Of a stretch of DNA of 41,416 nucleotides, positions 1 to 8,300 are shown piece after piece. The DNA is taken from IMG/VR virus record IMGVR_UViG_3300021962_000227, positions 1-41,416 of that record; one strand, 5' to 3'. The notes beneath the pieces were generated by a model. The model was not told the origin of the DNA and made no database searches. It saw nothing but the letters and a program-made list of their open reading frames with translations. Every line of letters starts with the position of its first letter. Positions within the stretch are counted from its first letter, which is position 1. This DNA is from a virus. Made by a program: the position numbers and the translations under genes.

Positions 1-1537
1 AGGTACTGGAGTTGGCTATTCGGTCCAACAACATCAAATTGAAAAACTACCTGAGATTAGAAAACCTAATTATGATCGTAAGAAAAGGTATGTCGTGCAA
101 GACAGTATTATCGGATGGGCAGACGCCATCAAAACCTTATTTAAATCGTACACGGGAGAATTAACTTCGCATGTTCAATTTGATCTATCCGATATTAGAC
201 AGAAGGGAGCATTGCTTGTAACAGCTGGAGGTAAAGCACCAGGACCAGAACCATTAAGATTAGCATTAGTAAAAATAGAAGCTATATTACGTGAAAAAGA
301 AGATAGATCAAAACTTACGGATATTGAGTGCCATGACATTCAATGTCACATTGCGGATGCAGTATTGGCTGGAGGTATTAGGCGTGCTGCCATGATCAGT
401 TTATTTGATCTTGACTCTGATGCAATGTTAAACTGTAAAGCTGGTAACTGGTGGGAGAACAATCCACAAAGAGGTAGAGCTAATAACTCTGTTGTTTTAT
501 TACGCCATAAGATTGATAAGAAAACATTTGATAAAGTATGGGAACGTATTGAGGCATCAGGATCTGGTGAACCTGGAATTTATTTAACTAATGATAAAGA
601 TTGGGGAACTAATCCATGTTGCGAGATTGCACTCCGCCCATATCAGTTTTGTAATTTAACTGAGATCAATATGGCTGATATTGAAAGTCAAGAAGATTTT
701 AATGCAAGAGCATCAGCCGCATCATTCTTAGGTACATTGCAAGCATCATACTCAGACTTCCATTATCTACGTGATATATGGAGAAAGAATACAGAAAAAG
801 ACGCATTACTTGGAGTATCAATGACAGGTATTGCTTCAAAGTCTAACTTAGAATTAAATTATGAAGAAGCTGCACAAGTTGTTAAAGACACAAACAATGT
901 TATTTCTGCTGCGCTTGGAATTAATAAAGCTGCGCGTACAACCGCTGTTAAACCAGCTGGGACAACTTCTCTGGTACTTGGCACTAGTAGTGGGATTCAC
1001 GCTTGGCATAATGATTATTATATTCGCCGTATGCGATTAGGCAAGAATGAAGCAATCTATTCTTATCTTGCAATAAACCATCCAGAACTGTTAGAAGATG
1101 AATATTTTAATCCAACATCGCAGTCAGTTATTTCTGTTCCACAGAAGTCTCCAGATGGAGCTATAACAAGACATGAGTCTACATTAGATCTATTAGAAAG
1201 AGTTAAGCTAATCTCTAAAGATTGGGTTAAACAAGGACATTCAAAAGGCAATAATACACATAATGTTTCATGTACTGTTTCTGTTCGTGATGATGAATGG
1301 AAAATTATTGGTGAATGGATGTGGGCAAATAAGGAATACTATAATGGATTATCTGTATTGCCGTATCATGGTGGAACATACAAGCAAACTCCATTTGAAG
1401 ATTGTACCAAAGAAGTTTACGAAGAAATGATGGCTACATTAAAGAATGTAGATCTTTCAAAAGTAATTGAGATTCAAGACAATACTAACTTTGTTGACGC
1501 TGCTGCTTGTGGCGGTGGTAATTGCGAAATAACTTAA
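1..1537 (+). CDS. nrdJ: Adenosylcobalamin-dependent (class II) ribonucleoside-triphosphate reductase, 5'-truncated
   Basis: It reduces ribonucleotides to deoxyribonucleotides for phage DNA synthesis. The frame is open from base 2, beginning GTGVGYSV, so the true start lies outside the window; the GTG at 95 is internal. The core motif NPCCEI (Cys codon 617-619, Glu codon 623-625) and the Cys of FCNLTEIN (650-652) have the same 11-residue spacing as C408 and C419 of the Lactobacillus leichmannii enzyme, with Glu in the E410 place. The usual Gly after the first Cys is Cys here. Further family landmarks are GGIRRAAMISLFD, KPAGTTSLVLGTSSGIHAWH and a C-terminal CX4C pair (CGGGNC) that would relay electrons from thioredoxin. 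It is the first visible gene of a short plus-strand operon. The N-terminal partner cysteine lies outside the window and cannot be checked. Confidence 0.95.
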   Translation, partial: GTGVGYSVQQHQIEKLPEIRKPNYDRKKRYVVQDSIIGWADAIKTLFKSYTGELTSHVQFDLSDIRQKGALLVTAGGKAPGPEPLRLALVKIEAILREKEDRSKLTDIECHDIQCHIADAVLAGGIRRAAMISLFDLDSDAMLNCKAGNWWENNPQRGRANNSVVLLRHKIDKKTFDKVWERIEASGSGEPGIYLTNDKDWGTNPCCEIALRPYQFCNLTEINMADIESQEDFNARASAASFLGTLQASYSDFHYLRDIWRKNTEKDALLGVSMTGIASKSNLELNYEEAAQVVKDTNNVISAALGINKAARTTAVKPAGTTSLVLGTSSGIHAWHNDYYIRRMRLGKNEAIYSYLAINHPELLEDEYFNPTSQSVISVPQKSPDGAITRHESTLDLLERVKLISKDWVKQGHSKGNNTHNVSCTVSVRDDEWKIIGEWMWANKEYYNGLSVLPYHGGTYKQTPFEDCTKEVYEEMMATLKNVDLSKVIEIQDNTNFVDAAACGGGNCEIT

Positions 1538-1539
1538 TC

Positions 1540-2103
1540 ATGATATATATAAAAGATGATTTCCTAGATGAGGAATTAATTGATTTCTTAAATAAAGATC
1601 AAAGTGAATTTCAAAAAGTTGAGATGCCCGGTAAATCTTTTTGGGTAAAGGTTCCAAGTGAAGAGTTTATAAAAACTGTTTGTGATGGCGTTTCAATTAT
1701 AGAGCACTCTAAGGTAACCCCTGTTTTGGGGTTCTTTAGAGAAGCTAAAGAAGGTCAAGATAATGATTGGCGTATACATAATGATTCTATAATAGAAGGT
1801 CAACAACCTGATAGAGCTGCTGTATTGTATATATCAGATAGTAACCATGACAGCATAAATGGCACCGCGTTTTGGGAGCACAAACTTTATGGGGAAAAAC
1901 TAAAAGATATATCACCGGAAAAGTTTGATAAATTAATAAATGAAGATTCAAACGACTTGGACAAATGGATATTAAAATCTGTTATTGGTCATAAAAAAAA
2001 CCGTTTAATATCATATCCTTGTAATTATTTTCATAGTAAATTCCCAAATGAATTTATTAAAAGTAGAAAAGTATTCGTAATGTTTTATAAAATAGAAAAA
2101 TGA
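1540..2103 (+). CDS. 2-oxoglutarate/Fe(II)-dependent oxygenase-like protein
   Basis: This is a 187-residue protein. The ATG at 1540, two bases after the nrdJ stop, is preferred over a TTG at 1522 that lies inside nrdJ. The facial-triad pattern of the 2OG-Fe(II) dioxygenase fold can be read: H80-x-D82 in WRIHNDS, H165 in YFHSKFP, and an Arg at 176 in KSRKVFV where 2-oxoglutarate would be bound. Strand-like segments RAAVLYIS and GTAFWEH lie between them, as in small phage members of the prolyl-hydroxylase-like group. The substrate cannot be told from sequence; protein side chains or nucleic acid bases are both possible. It is tightly linked to nrdJ upstream and overlaps the next gene by four bases. 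Confidence 0.7.
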   Translation: MIYIKDDFLDEELIDFLNKDQSEFQKVEMPGKSFWVKVPSEEFIKTVCDGVSIIEHSKVTPVLGFFREAKEGQDNDWRIHNDSIIEGQQPDRAAVLYISDSNHDSINGTAFWEHKLYGEKLKDISPEKFDKLINEDSNDLDKWILKSVIGHKKNRLISYPCNYFHSKFPNEFIKSRKVFVMFYKIEK

Positions 2104-2324
2104 AAGAACAAAGTTTAATTGAAATGAAAAACAAAATTGAGGCATTGATTAGAGTGCTTCAACAAATAATGAGTGAACAGCAACATCTTACTACATTAGC
2201 GGCTGGTACATTAGAAGCCGTTAAGTTAATGCCTGGATATGATGAAGCCATTCAAAAATTAACAGAAAAAGCAAAGGAAAACCTTGAAGAAAAGGTCAGC
2301 GATGACCCTAAACTAGAAATTTAA
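2100..2324 (+). CDS. Small helical/coiled-coil protein, unknown function
   Basis: This 74-residue protein starts at an ATGA overlap with the stop of the oxygenase gene, indicating translational coupling. It is almost entirely predicted helix, with heptad-like spacing of Leu and Ile over residues 5-45 and a charged acidic tail. No enzymatic motif is seen. It is the last gene of the plus-strand operon and is followed within 10 bases by a strong terminator. I do not recognise the family. Confidence 0.75.
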   Translation: MKEQSLIEMKNKIEALIRVLQQIMSEQQHLTTLAAGTLEAVKLMPGYDEAIQKLTEKAKENLEEKVSDDPKLEI

Positions 2325-2332
2325 TTAAATAA

Positions 2333-2364
2333 AAAAAGGGAGGCTAATTACAGCTTCCCTTTTT
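2333..2364. terminator. Bidirectional intrinsic terminator between convergent operons
   Basis: A 13-bp stem (arms 2333-2345 and 2352-2364, one G-T mismatch or wobble) encloses a 6-base loop. The stem is GC-rich in the centre (GGGA/TCCC), with A-tracts on the left and T-tracts on the right. Read on plus it ends in TTTTT after the nrdJ operon. Read on minus it ends in seven T after the giant protein gene. It sits in the only convergent intergenic region of the window. Confidence 0.9.
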
Positions 2365-2398
2365 ATTTATGGGTAATTAGGTATGTTGCCTATTATTG

Positions 2399-5300
2399 TC
2401 AACCCATTTTCCTTTTAGATCTATTTTCTTTCCATTTCTTATGTCTTTCATATCGCAGTCTTCTTTTTTCTTCCGGAGGTAAATTTCTTATAGAATCTCT
2501 TTTTCTTTCTCTAGACTCTTCGGCTTTTATTTTGCCTTCCTCTTTTCTTTTAGTTTTGCCTTCTGCTTCTATTTTTAAATCTCCAGGAGTACCTTCAACC
2601 CCCACACTATACGGGGTCCACCCCATTCCAATCATAATCCTTTGCCATGCTTGGTTTTGAGAATTCATAGCTTGTGATACGTTTTCAATTTTATTAACTA
2701 AACGGTCCATTGGTAGATTTGTAGTTGCCTCTACAACTTTTCCGCTAACAGAATACATTGGGCCAAGATGAACTCTTCCGTCTTGCATTACTCCCCAACC
2801 TCTTTCTTTTATAAGATCTTTGTCGTATTTAGTCAACTCTAATCCTCTATATAATTTCTTAAGTTTAGATCCAATCGGAGGAGATATGTTAGTTCCTTCA
2901 AATACAACTTGAGCATAATCAGGTTGTTTCTTTTCAACCTCTTCAAGGTACTTAAGTATCATGTTTTTTAATGTAGCTGTTATTCCACCTACAAATCCTG
3001 ATCCACGTAATATAGTATCTAATACATCATCTGCAACTGATATTGCTTTTTCAGTCTGTGTCTTTTGTCTTTTAGCTTTTTCTTTTTCGTCATCGTCATC
3101 ATCGCCTCCAAATGCAACAGCAAATAATCCTTGTTGCAATCCAGCAAATAATAAATTCTGAACAGTAAGATAATAGATTATTTTAGATATATTTGTCTTA
3201 TCATCTCCTCTGCGGTTTTTAAGATCTAAAAACGCTTTCTTAACAATACGAGCTTGTTGCATTGAGGTATTTTGGAATGTTAATAACAACCTACCTGCTG
3301 GACTTGCCTGTTGTTTAGATATATCCCTAGGGTCTCCAGATTGCTGTGTTTCATCAGATACTTTAGTAAAGTCATTCCAAGCTTTAGCTTCTGCTTCTGC
3401 CTCTGTTAAACCTTCTTTTAAGTAAGACTTGATTCTATTTCTATAGAATGGAGCACCTCCTGATGCAATAGCAAAACTATCTGCTAATTGTGTTGGTGTA
3501 TATCCAATCTTTAATAAATAAGAAACAACCGCATTCACTTTATTTTTACTACCCGCAGCAGCGTTAGCAATCTCAGCAGCAGCAACATCCTCTTTTAAAC
3601 CACCACGTCTTTCTTTCATCTTATCTGAATTCCAAATACGAGCCCAGTCTTTCCAATATTGCGGTTGATTAGCAAAAGCAGCAGCTGCGGCAACGGGATT
3701 GTTATCTCTAAAGTTCAAGAAGTTGATTGACCCAAGTAACTGTAGCACCGCAGATCTTGTGTTCAAGAACATAATAGTTCCAGTAGATCCGTTTACCCAA
3801 TTATTCCATCTTGTTGTTTCCTTATCGTTACCAGCACTTTTGTTTTTACCAGTAGTCATTCTATAAAGAATATCTTCCAATGCTTCCCTAACAGGTGTAC
3901 CATATAATGCCTCAACCTTATTCATGTTAGGTCCAGTTAATCTTCCGTTATTCCATGTACCAAATATTTCTTCTACATTAGCAATGAATTCACCTAAGAA
4001 TTTTTTTCTTCCAGCGCCTTCAGTAAGATTATGTAAGTCAGATATAATTGTATTAGCGTCCCAATGTTCCTCCGGTGTAACCCATCCTTTACCTTGTCTA
4101 CCCGTAACAATTAATCCATTCTTGAAAGCATTTAATTGAGCGTCGTCATTAACAAGTTTTGTTAACTTAGCGATATCTCTTTTAGATATACCTGGAATTT
4201 CTACATCAGATTCATTCCATATTGCAACACGAATTGCTTGATCATAAGTAAAGTCCCCATCTGGAGTTAAACTTTCTAATTTTTTATCAATATCAGGAAA
4301 TGAATTAAGTAAAGCTTTATAGTTTTTCTTAATAGATTGTCTAGCCGCATCCATTAAATCATTACCATTTGTATAAGGTATTAAGAATGCTTCAGCAAAG
4401 AATTTTTTATGTTGTTCCCCTTTAGATCCTTTACCCATAAAGTTATATAATAATAACTCAAAGTCAGCGGCCGAAGCTGGAACATAGAAATCAAACTTTC
4501 CTTTCTTAGCTCCTCTTCTTCTCGCAACAATATCAGAAAATACTTTAAATCTTTCTGTGCCTGTGTTTTCTTCAAGGATTCTATTAAAATCATAGTTCAT
4601 AGATTTACTAAACTTCGCACGAGCTTGTTGAATTTTAGACTTAACATCTAATACATCTAAGGCATTTTTGACAGCGTTTACGTTTGGTAAATGGTCATCA
4701 GCAAAATAGAAATCATTATATCCATCATTTGCTTTTTGAACAATCCAGTCAGCTTTTGCTTGTGGACTACTATTGCCTAATCCAGTTATATTTTCCAATG
4801 GAATATTTATGTCTATAGAATCTAAAAATTCTTTAATAGGCAATGCTGAATCAGCTGGTCTTGCTGTAAGTATAAAGAAATTTTCTGCACCAAACTTGCC
4901 AATCATTTTCTTCATCTTTTCAACCATTGGACCAGGTCTACCTTCAACCACTTTACTAAATTCAGAAAAATCAAATACAGCTCCTTCTTCTAATAGTTTA
5001 GATCCATTCTTTGCAAACTCCGCTCCGTTTAATTTACCAGTAGAGCCGCCAGGCATTGTGTATAGCACATTGCTCTTTGTTAATCCAACGGTATCGTCAA
5101 AGTCAAATACGGAAATTCCTTTTGATTTTTTACCAGTTTGTAATGAAATTAAAACAGCGTTAGATGTTTCATTATTTTTTTTAGCTTCTACAAATTCATT
5201 AGAAGCCTTAACAAAATCTTCTCCTATTATCTGACCTTTATCTTTTGGATCAAGACTCTCAATTGCAAACATATTAGGATTGCCAAAAGTAGCATAATTG

Positions 5301-8300
5301 TAGTATCTACTCCAGGTAGGCATTCCTTTTTCCCAACCAGGATTCATTTTTGATTTTAATCCGGCTGCATTTAGGTTATTGTCCATTGAAACAGGTATAA
5401 CTGCCGCGGTATAAGTTTCCCATATAGAATCAAGAACATCTTTAGGCACGTCTCCATTATATTTCTTGTATGCTGACAAAATTTCAGCGGCTACTTGAGA
5501 AGCCGGCCTTGTGTGCTCATAACGAAGATCCCCTACATTCATGTTAGAAGGATTGGTAAATACATGGGTAAATACAGCTGATTTTCTTATTGCCGTTTCC
5601 ATGTTGCTTCCCATTTGTATAATCATTATAGCTTTTGAAGCAGGGGAAACATTATTATCAGGTGTAAAATAATATTTAAAAGTATTTTCAACTATATTTT
5701 GATATTTTTCTGATTGTTTCTTTCTGCCTTCAAAATCTCTATCTTTAAAAGATCCGCTTGCACTATCCCTTTTTCGTTCAGGAGCAGTTTCTTTTTTTAC
5801 CTCATCTAATAATTTAATATTTTCAGATGATTTACCACCTGGTAAAGCTCTATAAACAATATTGTCCCAATAATCCTCAGCATTTTGAGTAATTTGATTT
5901 GACTTTCTACCTTCTTTTCCGGTTTCAATCACAATGCCGTTTTCAATAGCAAGTCCCGTTCTATTACCTATTGCTGAATTACTTTTAAATGTACCTCCAC
6001 TATAGATCATCATTTCTATAGCTTTTTTCTTACCAAATTCTTCTACCCAGTTAGAAAACATGTCTATAGTTGTTTCCCTTGCAGCAGCTACATTAGCTTT
6101 TGAAAATAAAGTTTCGTGACTTTCAGATATTTTTAAAACATCTAAAACGCCTTCTTCGTACATTGAAGCTACATCCTTTAAAAATGTATTTAAATTAAAA
6201 TTTCTATCTTCTATATATAAAGATCCAGTTTTAGTTATATCTCTAATTTGTCTAAGCCATGGGGTAAAGTCTTTAACCAGCCCTGAAATTTGCTCTTTAG
6301 AAAAATCATCTCCAAAAATGTTTCTAAATATTCTACCTATAGTTTCATTATTTTTAGTGTCAATTAAATAAGGATTTAAAGCATTGCTTAATTCATTTAT
6401 TTTACTGTCAAATAATGATTTTTCGTCTTGATTAAAATTATTATAAGTTTTAGAATACTTAACATTACCTCTTTCTGCTTGTCTAGCCATTTCATTTACA
6501 AACGCATCAGTAACTTCATATCCTAATCTTTCTTGATTTTTTGATAGGGCGTCGTATATTTCTCCTTCGCCTTCTAAATCTTTTAATATAATGTCAAATG
6601 CCGATTCCTCTGAAACAGCCTTTGCTAAAGATTCTTTTCTACCTCGTATAGGGTTACCATCAGGGCCAACAACTTGCCCTAAATAATCTTCATTAGATAC
6701 ATTATTAAATACATTAGGTAATCTTCTAACTAATTCTGCGCCAGATGTTCTACCCGCATTATCAGTTGAAACAGCTTCTCTATCTATTTTTTGATCAACC
6801 CAATCAGGATAACTAACCCATTTGCCATCTATTCTTTTTTGTATTGCTTGAGGTATACCACCTTGTCCATTAGCTCCCATTAACCACGTTGTAGTCATAT
6901 TTTCAAGGACATAACGTTTATTCTTTAAAAGCCAATTAACTAATTGCCCGTCTTTTTTACCCCCCATTGCTGTTTTAACGTCAATGTCCAATTGTTTGCC
7001 AATTGCATCTCTAATTTCTGCAATCAATGGAGTAACTGTACGATTTAATGATATAGGCTCATCAATACGGGATTTTAATGTACGAAGCTGAGTTACGATC
7101 TTGTCAGACATTGTTTTTAAGACCGTAGGCTCAAAAACATTTGACTCTAATGCGTTTTTATACTTTGGCTTTTCTTTTGTCTCAGAAATAGTTTCTTCAG
7201 CCATTAAACCTTTCTCTTCTGTAACGTCTTTCTTAAAGTCTCCTTCTAATACTCTTCTAGAGGCAGCAATAGCTCTTAGAGGTAATTGTCTGTTTATGTA
7301 AGCAGCTAAAGGGACCCCTTTTTCTCCTACATAACTTTTAATAAGATCTAATATACCACCAGATCCAGTTTCAATTTCATCAGTAAGTAATTCTCTATCA
7401 AAACCTGGCGCATCTCTACGTTTATCTACTATTCTTTTTGTAATAGGTTTAAATAAATTAATAATATCTTGCGCAGCGGCTAATCCTTTTTCTTCATATA
7501 GTTTTTGAACTTTCTCAGAAGCTACAGATCCTTTTTCGGATCTAACAATTTCTTTAACCTCGTCTTCGTCTGACACCTCTTTTTTAACTGTAGGTTTTAC
7601 TTCTGTCTTTTCTTTTTCAATTGCTCTTTTGATCTTAGCTTTTAAATTATCTACTTGTTGATCAAAATCATCTGGATCATAATCACCTTCATTATCTTCA
7701 AGTTCCTCTAGTTTTTCTTTTAATAAGTCAACTTCAGATTTTGATCTTCTTGGCTCTTGGCTAACAGATTTTGTTGGTGTTTCTTTTATTAATTCTCCAG
7801 CTACTTTACCTTGCGCAGCAGCTTCAACAATGTCAGATCTTTTAGATTTACTATAAGACTCATTATAAGCGGTGATAAAGTTAAACATATCCTTAGCATT
7901 GTTGATTATTACATTGCCATCGCTATCAAACTTTAAGTTTTCCGCGTTTGATTTGTCTATTTTAATATCACCATCGATTAAAGACTCCGTTAATATTGTA
8001 GAAACTTCCTCGTTAGCAATGTTTTCTTTTTGTCTAACTTGAGCATTATATTCTTTAGATGTAATTTTTCCCGCTTCTTTTTGAGAATCTAATTTTTCAA
8101 TATCTTTAGCCAAATCATCAAACTCTCTTTGCATTCTTTTTGCAAATTTGGTGTCATCAAATTTAGTATCTCCAATATGCTGTTCTTTAACAAATGAGTA
8201 TAAAGATTTACCGATATCTCCCATATTACCAGCAAAGTTTTCTATAACCTTATGGAATACTTCGTGTCTAGCGGTAGTAAATGTTTTATTTCTAAGAGCA

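Noticed and set aside
4950-5110. DFDDT motif as a virion RNA polymerase active site
   Set aside because: crAss-like virion polymerases have a DxDGD-type motif. Here the Thr in DFDDT, the LTAR motif, a Lys motif and a later DD pair all fit HAD phosphatases instead.
4773-5234. 153-aa plus-strand open frame inside the giant protein gene
   Set aside because: It lies antisense to the HAD-motif region and has the Ser/Phe/Asn-rich look of a reverse-complement shadow; there is no independent start context.
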